Shown here: one piece after another, positions 1-7,139 of the stretch
Position numbering within the stretch: the stretch's first letter is position 1
How the letters are laid out: every line of letters begins with the position of its first letter
Assembly (NCBI GenBank): GCA_013214715.1
Contig: JABSSB010000021.1
Span: 1-20,022, forward strand
From: Paracoccaceae bacterium
GTDB lineage: Bacteria; Pseudomonadota; Alphaproteobacteria; Rhodobacterales; Rhodobacteraceae
DNA: 20,022 bases
Reading direction: 5' to 3'
Position numbers and translations under genes: made by a program
The notes under the pieces: generated by a model
Told to the model about the DNA's origin: nothing
Databases searched by the model: none
The model's input: only the letters and a program-made list of their open reading frames with translations

Positions 1-78
1 CAGCACAGGGCTGCTTCCCAGTTTGGGCAAGGCGGCGCGCAAACCACCTCCGGTGTCGAGGATATCCGGCGTTTCGCG
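1..78 (-). pseudogene. Fragment of a sugar-phosphate nucleotidyltransferase (MurU-like), joined to urtA
   Basis: Read on the minus strand, this stretch is open and gives RETPDILDTGGGLRAALPKL followed by GSSPVL. This resembles the 'E-x-P-x-[IL]-L-D-T-G-G-G-L/I-x-x-A-L-P-L-L-G-x-x-P-V' block of NTP-transferase proteins such as MurNAc-1-phosphate uridylyltransferase (MurU) and its alphaproteobacterial relatives. The plus-strand frame continuous with urtA is also open here, but it encodes residues unlike any UrtA I know. The similarity to UrtA begins abruptly at about base 79 (VVVDPAS). Only about 26 residues are visible, with neither end of the gene. The piece is therefore either a contig-end chimera or the edge of a real rearrangement. 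The family call rests on one motif read by eye. Confidence 0.6.
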
Positions 79-1146
79 GTTGTTGTGGACCCGGCCTCTG
101 ACTGGCCGCTATTTGCAGAAAAAGCACGCGAGCTGCTGACCGTGCATGAGGTTGACGTGATTTTCGGCAACTGGACCTCTGTCAGCCGCAAATCGGTTCT
201 GCCCGTGATCGAAGAGCTGAACGGCCTGCTGTTCTATCCGGTGCAGTATGAGGGTGAAGAAAGCTCCAAAAACGTGTTCTACACGGGTGCCGCGCCCAAC
301 CAGCAGGCCATTCCGGCCACGGATTACTTCCTTGAAGAGCTGGAAGTGGAGAAATTCGCGCTGCTGGGCACCGACTATGTCTACCCCCGCACCACCAACA
401 ACATTCTTGAAAGCTACTTGCAGCAGAAGGGTATCGCCGAAGAGGATATCTTCGTGAACTACACCCCTTTCGGCCATTCCGATTGGTCCAAGATCGTGGC
501 TGACGTTGTGGCGCTGGGTGCAGACGGTAAGAAAGTTGGCGTGATCTCGACCATCAATGGTGACGCCAATGTGGGCTTCTACAAGGAATTGGCAGCGGCA
601 GGCGTCTCGGCCGATGACATTCCGGTTGTGGCCTTCTCCGTCGGCGAAGAAGAGCTGTCGGGCCTCGACACCACCAACCTTGTCGGCCATCTGGCGGCGT
701 GGAACTATTTCCAGTCGGCCGATACCGAAGCCAATGAGGCCTGGGTCGAAGCATGGAAGGCCCGCATGGGTGAAGAGCGCGTGACCAATGATCCGATGGA
801 AGCGCATTACATTGGCTTCAACATGTGGGTGAACGCAGCCACCGAAGCTGGCACCACGGATGTCGATGCGGTCCGCACAGCCATGTATGGTCAGGAATTC
901 CCGAACCTGACCGGCGGCACCGCCGTGATGCTGCCGAACCACCACCTGGCCAAGCCGGTGCTGATCGGCGAGATCCAGGAAGATGGCCAGTTCGACATCA
1001 TCAGCCAGACCGAAGAAGTGCCAGGCGATGCCTGGACCGACTTCCTGCCTGAATCGGCTGTGCTGGTGTCTGATTGGGCCGAGCTGGAATGCGGTATGTT
1101 CAACACCGAGACCGAGACCTGCGTGCAGATCAAGTCGAACTACTAA
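79..1146 (+). CDS. urtA: Urea ABC transporter, periplasmic urea-binding protein UrtA (5'-truncated)
   Basis: This is the periplasmic solute-binding protein of the Urt urea ABC transporter, which hands urea to the UrtBC permease. The visible 355 residues contain stretches characteristic of UrtA: VVVDPASDWPLFAEKARELL at the left end, VDVIFGNWTSVSRKSVLP, GLLFYPVQYEGEESSKN, GTDYVYPRTTNN and NDPMEAHYIGFNMW. Family members are usually about 420-430 residues, so the signal peptide and the first 60-75 residues are missing. The open frame runs to base 1, but bases 1-78 look like another gene on the opposite strand. The GTG at 85 is an internal codon, not a credible start. The gene is followed after 64 bases by urtB, with a strong hairpin between them. 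Identification is secure; whether the gene is intact in the organism cannot be told from this window. Confidence 0.93.
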   Translation, partial: VVVDPASDWPLFAEKARELLTVHEVDVIFGNWTSVSRKSVLPVIEELNGLLFYPVQYEGEESSKNVFYTGAAPNQQAIPATDYFLEELEVEKFALLGTDYVYPRTTNNILESYLQQKGIAEEDIFVNYTPFGHSDWSKIVADVVALGADGKKVGVISTINGDANVGFYKELAAAGVSADDIPVVAFSVGEEELSGLDTTNLVGHLAAWNYFQSADTEANEAWVEAWKARMGEERVTNDPMEAHYIGFNMWVNAATEAGTTDVDAVRTAMYGQEFPNLTGGTAVMLPNHHLAKPVLIGEIQEDGQFDIISQTEEVPGDAWTDFLPESAVLVSDWAELECGMFNTETETCVQIKSNY

Positions 1147-1163
1147 TCGGTGAGAAAGATCCG

Positions 1164-1190
1164 GGCCGGGGGCGCGCTGCGTCCCCGGTC
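1164..1190 (+). promoter_or_regulatory. Strong hairpin between urtA and urtB (mRNA stabiliser or attenuator candidate)
   Basis: Bases 1164-1175 pair with 1179-1190 around a 3-base loop. The stem is about 12 bp, with a CCGGGG/CCCCGG core and two G-U pairs. It lies 17 bases after the urtA stop and ends 20 bases before the urtB start. No T-run follows, so it is not a canonical intrinsic terminator. Binding-protein genes are often expressed above their permease genes by such intercistronic structures; that role is inferred here. Confidence 0.5.
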
Positions 1191-1210
1191 TGCATGAGGC
1201 ATAAATAGAT

Positions 1211-3172
1211 ATGATCAGGCAAATTCGAACGCTTCTTTTGGGCTTGGCTGTCCTGCTGACTCCGCCGGTCATGGCGCAGGACAGTGACGCGCCAATCCAG
1301 CAATTGCTGGCCGAGCATCAGGAGATCATCGCCAAAAGCTCGCGCCGCACCATCGGCCCGGCCATTGATGCGCTGGCCGCCAGCGGGTTGCCCCAAGCGC
1401 AGCAGGTGCTGGAACGGTGGCAGGCCAAAGAGATGTGGTTCGAAAAAGAAACAGGGCTGTTCGTCTTTGCCGAAGAGGTTGATCGCGACACGCTGCGGAT
1501 TTTCGATTTTGCTGACGGGTCCGAGATCGGGACCGTTGAAGACAAGGCATTTAAGCAACTCAAACCCAATTCCGGTATTCGCGGAATGATTGGCGCGGCG
1601 CTGGTGCAGTTTCAGCTCACCGACCCGGACCCGAATGTCCGCGCCACAGCGCTGGATGCGATCGACCGAGACCCTGAACCGTCGCATCTCGCGGCGCTGC
1701 GCGCGTCGATGCAAAGCGATGATGCCCTGCTGGGCGAGCGCAAGGCCCGGACCGAGCGGTTATTGACCATCCGCTTTGGCGACACGGATGAGGAGCGGAT
1801 CGCGGCGATCCGGGAATTTGAAGGCGATCTGGGCGTCGATCTGCGCGCAACCCTTAACCCGCTGGTTCAGACGCAAACCATTGTGTCGGAGACCGCTTTG
1901 GACGATCCGGCGATTGCGCGGCAGCTCATGCCCGGAGATGACGCCCTGTCAAAGGCTGCAGCCTACGATCTGCTGGTGGCCGAAGACCTCGCCCCGCCGC
2001 ACATCAGCTCGGATGACCAGCGCAACGCTCTGATTGCCAATATCGCGGACGGGCAGGTCGCCGGGATCGAGGTGGCGAGCCTTGATACGCAAGAGGCGCG
2101 AGATTTGGCCTATGCGGCTTTGGCTGCACAAGGGGTTGTCGATACCGTTGCGACACAGGATCAGATTGATCAACTGGTCGGGACATTTTTCTACTACGAG
2201 CGTTTCACGGGTGCGCCTGTGGCTGTCGCCCTTGCAGCGTCCGAGGTGCTGAAGGGCATCGATAAGGCCGTCGCGGTGAGCGAGGTGATTGATTTGTCGC
2301 TCGACGCTCTGTCGCTGGCATCGATTTATTTTCTGGCGGCGATTGGTCTTGCCATCACCTTTGGCGTGATGGGGGTGATCAATATGGCCCATGGCGAATT
2401 CATCATGATGGGCGCCTATACCGGGTTCGTAGTGCAGCAGATTATCCCGGATTATACACTGTCGATCATCGTGGCCCTGCCTCTGGCGTTTGTCGTGACC
2501 TTTGGGGCCGGTGTCGCGATGGAAAGGTTGGTGATCCGCTGGCTTTATCATCGCCCTTTGGAAACCCTGCTGGCAACCTTTGGCATTTCGATTGCGCTGC
2601 AGCAGATTGCCAAGAACATCTTTGGCACGCAGGCACGGCCTCTGACATCTCCGGCATGGCTCGACGGATCGCTGGTATTCAATGACGTGATTTCGATCAG
2701 CTATATCCGCATCGCAATTTTCGTCATGGCGCTTCTGTTTCTGGCGCTGTTTCTCTTTGTGATGAACCGCACCCGGCTGGGGCTTGAGGTGCGCGCCGTG
2801 ACACAGAACCCGCGCATGGCCGCGTCGATGGGCATCAATCCCGAACGCATCAACATGCTGACCTTTGGCTTTGGCTCTGGCATTGCCGGGATCGCCGGGG
2901 TTGCCATCGGGCTTTACGCAAAGGTCACCTCCGAGATGGGGGCTGATTACATCGTGCAAAGCTTCATGACCGTCGTGGTCGGCGGCGTGGGCAATATCTG
3001 GGGCACGCTTTTGGGGGCCACGCTTGTTGGAACGCTGCAAAAGGGGATCGAATGGTTCAACCCGTCCAACACGTTGGCGGCGCAGACCTACATGATCCTC
3101 TTCATCATCCTCTTCATTCAGTTCCGACCGCGCGGGATCATCGCGCTCAAAGGTCGGGCGGCGGAGGCATGA
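1211..3172 (+). CDS. urtB: Urea ABC transporter permease UrtB
   Basis: This is one of two inner-membrane permease subunits of the urea ABC importer (LivH/BPD-transp-2 type). The 653-aa product has an N-terminal signal sequence of about 22 residues (LLLGLAVLLTPPVMA then QDS). A soluble region of about 330 residues follows, rich in short helices with Ala/Leu/Asp (HEAT-like), and then a LivH-type membrane domain from about residue 360. That domain carries the signature GVMGVINMAHGEFIMMGAY and many hydrophobic segments. The long soluble N-terminal region is normal for proteobacterial UrtB and explains a length about twice that of LivH. The ATG at 1211 is chosen because it precedes the signal peptide, with GAGG about 11 bases upstream. 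The gene ends one base before urtC begins, so the two are very likely translationally coupled. Confidence 0.95.
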   Translation: MIRQIRTLLLGLAVLLTPPVMAQDSDAPIQQLLAEHQEIIAKSSRRTIGPAIDALAASGLPQAQQVLERWQAKEMWFEKETGLFVFAEEVDRDTLRIFDFADGSEIGTVEDKAFKQLKPNSGIRGMIGAALVQFQLTDPDPNVRATALDAIDRDPEPSHLAALRASMQSDDALLGERKARTERLLTIRFGDTDEERIAAIREFEGDLGVDLRATLNPLVQTQTIVSETALDDPAIARQLMPGDDALSKAAAYDLLVAEDLAPPHISSDDQRNALIANIADGQVAGIEVASLDTQEARDLAYAALAAQGVVDTVATQDQIDQLVGTFFYYERFTGAPVAVALAASEVLKGIDKAVAVSEVIDLSLDALSLASIYFLAAIGLAITFGVMGVINMAHGEFIMMGAYTGFVVQQIIPDYTLSIIVALPLAFVVTFGAGVAMERLVIRWLYHRPLETLLATFGISIALQQIAKNIFGTQARPLTSPAWLDGSLVFNDVISISYIRIAIFVMALLFLALFLFVMNRTRLGLEVRAVTQNPRMAASMGINPERINMLTFGFGSGIAGIAGVAIGLYAKVTSEMGADYIVQSFMTVVVGGVGNIWGTLLGATLVGTLQKGIEWFNPSNTLAAQTYMILFIILFIQFRPRGIIALKGRAAEA

Positions 3173-3173
3173 G

Positions 3174-4436
3174 ATGAGCGATGCATCCCTGACACTTGGC
3201 CCTGCGCGACGCCCCTTTGTTGCGCGGCACCCGTCGGTTCTGATCTTCCTGATCTGTTTAGGCCTTTTCACCGTGGCGATAACCTTGCTGAGCGAAGGGT
3301 TCGGCACCGGCGTCGTGTCGACCAGCTTTGTCAAAACGTTGGGCAAGACCCTGTGCCTGTGTCTCGTCGCCTTGGCGATGGACCTGGTCTGGGGCTATTG
3401 CGGCATCCTTTCGCTGGGCCACATGGCGTTTTTTGGGCTGGGCGGCTACGCGATTGGCATGTGGCTTATGTATGCGCGTACCGAGTTGATCGTGATCGAC
3501 AGCCTTGCCGCGTCCGACCTGCCGCCGACGGCGCAGGAAATCTCGGATGGCATCGCCACACAGATTTTCGGAGTTGTGGGCTCCTCCGAATTGCCGGGCG
3601 TCTGGATGTTTGCGCATTCGCTGCCATTGCAACTGTCTTTCGTTGTGCTTGTGCCGGGGCTTTTGGCGTTGGTCTTTGGCTGGCTGGCCTTCCGCAGCCG
3701 GGTGACAGGCGTGTACCTGTCGATCCTGACGCAGGCGATGACGCTGGCGCTGTCGCTGTATCTGTTCCAGAACGACAGCGGCCTGCGCGGCAATAACGGC
3801 TTGTCGGGCCTTCAGAACCTGCCCGGACTGGATGGCATGTCGCAGGATATCGTGTCGCTATGGTTCTTCTGGGCTTCGGCGCTGGCGCTGGGCTCGGGCT
3901 ATATCTTGTGTGCCTGGATCGTATCGGGGAAATTTGGCTCGGTCCTGCGTGCGATCCGCGATGACGAAACGCGAGTGCGGTTTCTGGGCTATCCGGTGGA
4001 AGCGTTCAAGCTGTTTGTCTTTACCCTGACGGCTGTGATCGCGGGCATAGCCGGGGCGCTCTACTACCCGCAAGCGGGGATCATCAACCCTGCGGAGATT
4101 GCGCCGATTGCATCGATCTATCTGGCGGTCTGGGTGGCCATAGGTGGGCGCGGGCGGCTTTATGGCGCGGTTGTTGGGGCGGCGTTTGTCTCGCTTTTAT
4201 CGACATGGTTCACCGGCGGGCAGGCCCCCGATGTGAACCTTGGATTTTACACGATCAAATGGGTGGATTGGTGGACCGTTCTGCTGGGCCTGTCTTTTGT
4301 GGCGGTCACGCTTTTTGCCCCTAAAGGCATCGGCGGTCTGTTTGATCTGATCGCGGACCGCCGCAGCCCCGACCGTCACGGCGCCGATCTTGGCCCCGAT
4401 GCCGGATCGCTGCGCGAGACGGAGGCCGACACATGA
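3174..4436 (+). CDS. urtC: Urea ABC transporter permease UrtC
   Basis: This is the second permease subunit of the urea importer (LivM type), expected to pair with UrtB in the inner membrane. The 420-aa product has about 8-10 hydrophobic segments. LivM-family landmarks are ALAMDLVWGYCGILSLGHMA near residue 65, FRSRVTGVYLSILTQAMTLA, GLRGNNGLSGL, and GSVLRAIRDDETRVRFLGY, the cytoplasmic loop that contacts the ATPases. The insert near residues 100-145 (TELIVIDSLAAS to SSELPGVWMF) is normal for UrtC. GGAGG lies 7 bases before the ATG, and the start follows the urtB stop by one base. The stop overlaps the urtD start by four bases (ATGA). The C-terminus is hydrophilic and acidic. Confidence 0.95.
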   Translation: MSDASLTLGPARRPFVARHPSVLIFLICLGLFTVAITLLSEGFGTGVVSTSFVKTLGKTLCLCLVALAMDLVWGYCGILSLGHMAFFGLGGYAIGMWLMYARTELIVIDSLAASDLPPTAQEISDGIATQIFGVVGSSELPGVWMFAHSLPLQLSFVVLVPGLLALVFGWLAFRSRVTGVYLSILTQAMTLALSLYLFQNDSGLRGNNGLSGLQNLPGLDGMSQDIVSLWFFWASALALGSGYILCAWIVSGKFGSVLRAIRDDETRVRFLGYPVEAFKLFVFTLTAVIAGIAGALYYPQAGIINPAEIAPIASIYLAVWVAIGGRGRLYGAVVGAAFVSLLSTWFTGGQAPDVNLGFYTIKWVDWWTVLLGLSFVAVTLFAPKGIGGLFDLIADRRSPDRHGADLGPDAGSLRETEADT

Positions 4437-5173
4437 CCACATTACTCGAAGTTTCGGGCGTCTCGGTCTCGTTTGATGGGTTCAAGGCCATCAACAATCT
4501 GGCCTTTCAGGTTGATGAGGTCGAATTGCGGGCCGTGATCGGCCCCAATGGCGCAGGCAAGACAACTTTCATGGACATTATCACTGGTAAGACGCGCCCG
4601 GATGAGGGGCGGGTGCTTTACGGTGAAAAAAGCGTGTCGCTGCTGAAAATGTCCGAAAGCCGCATCGCGCGGGCCGGGGTGGGGCGCAAGTTTCAACGTC
4701 CGACTGTGTTCGAAGATCAAACCGTGCAGGACAATTTGCTGCTGGCTCTCAAAAAGGCGCGTGGGCCGCTGTCTGTGCTGTTCTTCCGCGCCTCCAAGAC
4801 CGACCGCGATCGCGTGCAAGAGTTGGCGGAGGAGGTGGGGCTGGCCTCTGCGCAGCACCGCAAAGCCGGAGAACTAAGCCACGGGCAGAAGCAGTGGCTC
4901 GAAATCGGGATGCTGCTGGCACAGGAACCGCGCCTGCTGCTGATCGATGAACCGGCCGCCGGCATGACCCCGTCGGAACGCGAACACACGACAGACCTGA
5001 TCCGCAACCTTGCCAAAACGCGCGCGGTGGTCGTGGTGGAACATGATATGGAGTTTGTCCGTCGCCTCGATTGCAAGGTCACGGTGCTGCATGAAGGCTC
5101 GGTCCTGGCCGAAGGCTCCATCGATCATGTCACCAAGAATGAAGAAGTGATCGAGGTGTATCTTGGCAGATGA
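4433..5173 (+). CDS. urtD: Urea ABC transporter ATP-binding protein UrtD
   Basis: This is an ATPase subunit of the urea importer (LivG type), acting at the cytoplasmic face of UrtBC as a presumed heterodimer with UrtE. The 246-aa protein is full length. It has Walker A GPNGAGKT (residues 37-44), the ABC signature LSHGQ (148-152), Walker B LLLIDEP (168-174) and the switch histidine H204 in VVEHDMEF. The signature has His in place of the commoner second Gly (LSGGQ), as is frequent in LivG/UrtD proteins. The ATG overlaps the urtC stop (ATGA) and has GGAGG 7 bases upstream. Its 3' end overlaps urtE by 11 bases. All ATPase motifs are intact. Confidence 0.95.
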   Translation: MTTLLEVSGVSVSFDGFKAINNLAFQVDEVELRAVIGPNGAGKTTFMDIITGKTRPDEGRVLYGEKSVSLLKMSESRIARAGVGRKFQRPTVFEDQTVQDNLLLALKKARGPLSVLFFRASKTDRDRVQELAEEVGLASAQHRKAGELSHGQKQWLEIGMLLAQEPRLLLIDEPAAGMTPSEREHTTDLIRNLAKTRAVVVVEHDMEFVRRLDCKVTVLHEGSVLAEGSIDHVTKNEEVIEVYLGR

Positions 5174-5870
5174 TCTGCTGACAATCGAAGGGCTCGACCT
5201 GCATTATGGCGGCAGCCAGATCCTGAACGGGGTGGATTTCAGCGCCCGGGTCGGAGAGGTCACCTGCCTGATGGGCACCAATGGCGTTGGCAAGACCAGC
5301 TTGCTCAAGGCGCTGTCGGGCACGCATGGGCGCAGCGCGGGGCGCTATGTACTGGACGGGGCCGAGATCGGGCAAGAGCCTGCCCATGCGCTGGCGCAGC
5401 GCGGCGTGGCCTATGTTCCGCAGGGGCGCGATATCTTTCCGCTGATGACCGTGCAGGAAAATCTGGAAACCGGCTTTGCCTGTCTGCCAAAGCGTGACCG
5501 TTTCGTGCCGGATCAGATTTTTGAGCTGTTTCCCATTCTCAAAGAATTCCTGCATCGCCGCGGCGGCGACCTGTCGGGCGGACAGCAGCAGCAATTGGCC
5601 ATTGCCCGCGCGCTGATCGCCAAACCCAAGCTGCTGTTGCTGGATGAGCCGACCGAAGGCATCCAGCCCAATATCATCCAGCAGATCGGGCGGGTGATCG
5701 ACCTGCTGCGGTCTGAGGCCAATATGGCAATTGTGCTGGTCGAGCAGTATTTCGATTTCGCCTATGATCTGGGCGATCGGTTCTTTGTGTTGGAACGCGG
5801 AGCCGTCACGCTGACCGGGGACCGCGAAAAGATTGAACGGGATGACTTGCTGAAGGCGGTATCGGTTTAG
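5163..5870 (+). CDS. urtE: Urea ABC transporter ATP-binding protein UrtE
   Basis: This is the second ATPase subunit of the urea importer (LivF type). The 235-aa protein has Walker A GTNGVGKT (residues 38-45), YVPQGRDIFPLMTV (the Q-loop region), the signature LSGGQ (137-141) and Walker B LLLLDEP (157-163). VLVEQYFDFA follows, where Gln replaces the switch His, as is typical of the LivF/UrtE branch. TTG at 5163 is chosen as the start: it has GAGGTG ending 5 bases upstream, it gives the usual N-terminus (LLTIEGLDLHYGGSQIL), and no in-frame ATG lies nearby. The gene overlaps urtD by 11 bases and closes the operon. Its stop overlaps the stop of the convergent amine oxidase gene. Accessory urease genes, which follow urtE in some genomes, are absent here. 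Confidence 0.94.
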   Translation: MADDLLTIEGLDLHYGGSQILNGVDFSARVGEVTCLMGTNGVGKTSLLKALSGTHGRSAGRYVLDGAEIGQEPAHALAQRGVAYVPQGRDIFPLMTVQENLETGFACLPKRDRFVPDQIFELFPILKEFLHRRGGDLSGGQQQQLAIARALIAKPKLLLLDEPTEGIQPNIIQQIGRVIDLLRSEANMAIVLVEQYFDFAYDLGDRFFVLERGAVTLTGDREKIERDDLLKAVSV

Positions 5871-7114
5871 GGCAACAACGCCTCTGTCGCCGCGCGCTGT
5901 CCTTCCATGTAAGCGCCGTTGACCGACGCCTGTTGGCCCCGGCTCATCGCTTCACCTGCGAACAGCACGTGGTCGGCATGGGGTTGGCACAGCGCCTCGC
6001 GATAAGCTGATCCGCCGGGCATCGCCCCCGAATAAGATCCGCGCACAAAAGGCTCGTGCCGCCAGCGTGGCACATAACCTTTGATGAAATGCTTGCGCAG
6101 GTCCGATCCGAACTGATCCACGAGTGTGTCCAGGGCAAAGCCGATGGCCTCCTCCGGCGGGGCGTCTTGCAGGTCGCGTGAGAAACTGCCTCCGGTTTCA
6201 AGGTTGCACAACCCCGTGCCACCGGCATTGCACAGAAATCCGCCGCCTTGCGGGATACCATTCTTTTCCGCATCGATGCGATAGGTCAGCCAGCTATCGG
6301 CCTCAAGCGGAATGGCCTCGGGCGCGAACATCAGAGCGGTATGATGATAATCGCCCATAGTGATGTGATCCAAAGCCCGCCGCCTTTCGGTGTCCAAAGG
6401 CGGATCAAAGCGGATAACGTCGGCAGACAGAACACCGACCGAGACCGTCACGATCACTTTGCGCGCGGTCAGCGGGCCCTCGGACGTCGTCACGCTTACA
6501 TGGCCTGGATGGGCGATGATTTCGGTCACGGGCACATTGCACCGGATCGGCAGATCACGCGCCAGATTTGAGATGATGGTCCCGAACCCTTCACGGCAAA
6601 ACCAATCTTCGCCTTCGGCCCAACTGGCCAAATCACGTAGAGAGATCTGGTCCAGATCACGCGCCATTGACAGGCCTGTCATCATCTTGATGGTCTGAGC
6701 CCAGGGACCGTGGGCCTCAAAAAACTCCGCCAAGGCGAAATCAACGTTTGCATTGGACGTCGATGTCAGCTTTTCGATCCCCCGTTCAAACACTTCTTCG
6801 ACCGGGTCCCAAAGGTCATCGTCATCCTCAAGTCCAATGGTTATGGCTGTTTCCGGCGTTTTGTAGATGTCCAGTCCCATCTCTTGGCCAATCGTCTTGA
6901 GCTTGTTGATATGCCCGCTGTGCAGCCAATGCGCGCCCAAGTCGAAGGGCACGCCAAAGATATCGCGATCTGTCCGCGCCCGCCCGCCGATATGGGGGCT
7001 GGCTTCGAGACAGAGTATCTTTTGCCCGGCCTCTCGCAGCGCGCGCGCGGCCGAAATGCCCGCAGCACCTGCGCCAATGATGATCGTATCGTAGTCGGTG
7101 ACCGGAGTCGTCAT
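5867..7114 (-). CDS. FAD-dependent amine oxidase, cytoplasmic paralogue with altered flavin-site residue
   Basis: This is a flavin-containing amine oxidase (MAO / polyamine oxidase superfamily) of 415 aa. It has the N-terminal dinucleotide motif TIIIGAGAAGISAARAL (from residue 10), IGGRA at 42-46, and the C-terminal flavin motif LFAGEAMSRGQQASVNGAYM. It lacks a signal sequence and should be cytoplasmic. It is a clear paralogue of the gene immediately upstream, most obviously in GVPFDLG / GVPFDHG and the IGGRA regions. The lysine that sits near flavin N5 in this superfamily (K291 in the neighbour, SKIALQF) is replaced by His258 (HHTALMF). ATG at 7114 is preferred over TTG at 7147 because AGGA lies about 7 bases upstream of it. 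The substrate is unknown: polyamine or another primary or secondary amine is possible, and loss of the lysine may mean changed chemistry. It shares four bases with the urtE stop. Confidence 0.85.
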   Translation of the reverse strand: MTTPVTDYDTIIIGAGAAGISAARALREAGQKILCLEASPHIGGRARTDRDIFGVPFDLGAHWLHSGHINKLKTIGQEMGLDIYKTPETAITIGLEDDDDLWDPVEEVFERGIEKLTSTSNANVDFALAEFFEAHGPWAQTIKMMTGLSMARDLDQISLRDLASWAEGEDWFCREGFGTIISNLARDLPIRCNVPVTEIIAHPGHVSVTTSEGPLTARKVIVTVSVGVLSADVIRFDPPLDTERRRALDHITMGDYHHTALMFAPEAIPLEADSWLTYRIDAEKNGIPQGGGFLCNAGGTGLCNLETGGSFSRDLQDAPPEEAIGFALDTLVDQFGSDLRKHFIKGYVPRWRHEPFVRGSYSGAMPGGSAYREALCQPHADHVLFAGEAMSRGQQASVNGAYMEGQRAATEALLP

Positions 7115-7139
7115 GTTGTCATCCTGAAAATCTGAGGCT

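Noticed and set aside
109..1272. Open frame of 387 codons on the minus strand opposite urtA
   Set aside because: The urtA reading on the other strand is unmistakable. This frame reads through it and into the start of urtB without any motif.
1949..3346. Open frame of 465 codons on the minus strand opposite urtB
   Set aside because: It covers the intact urtB membrane domain and the urtC start. Its product is full of His, Arg, Asp and Gln with no family signature, so it is a codon-bias shadow.
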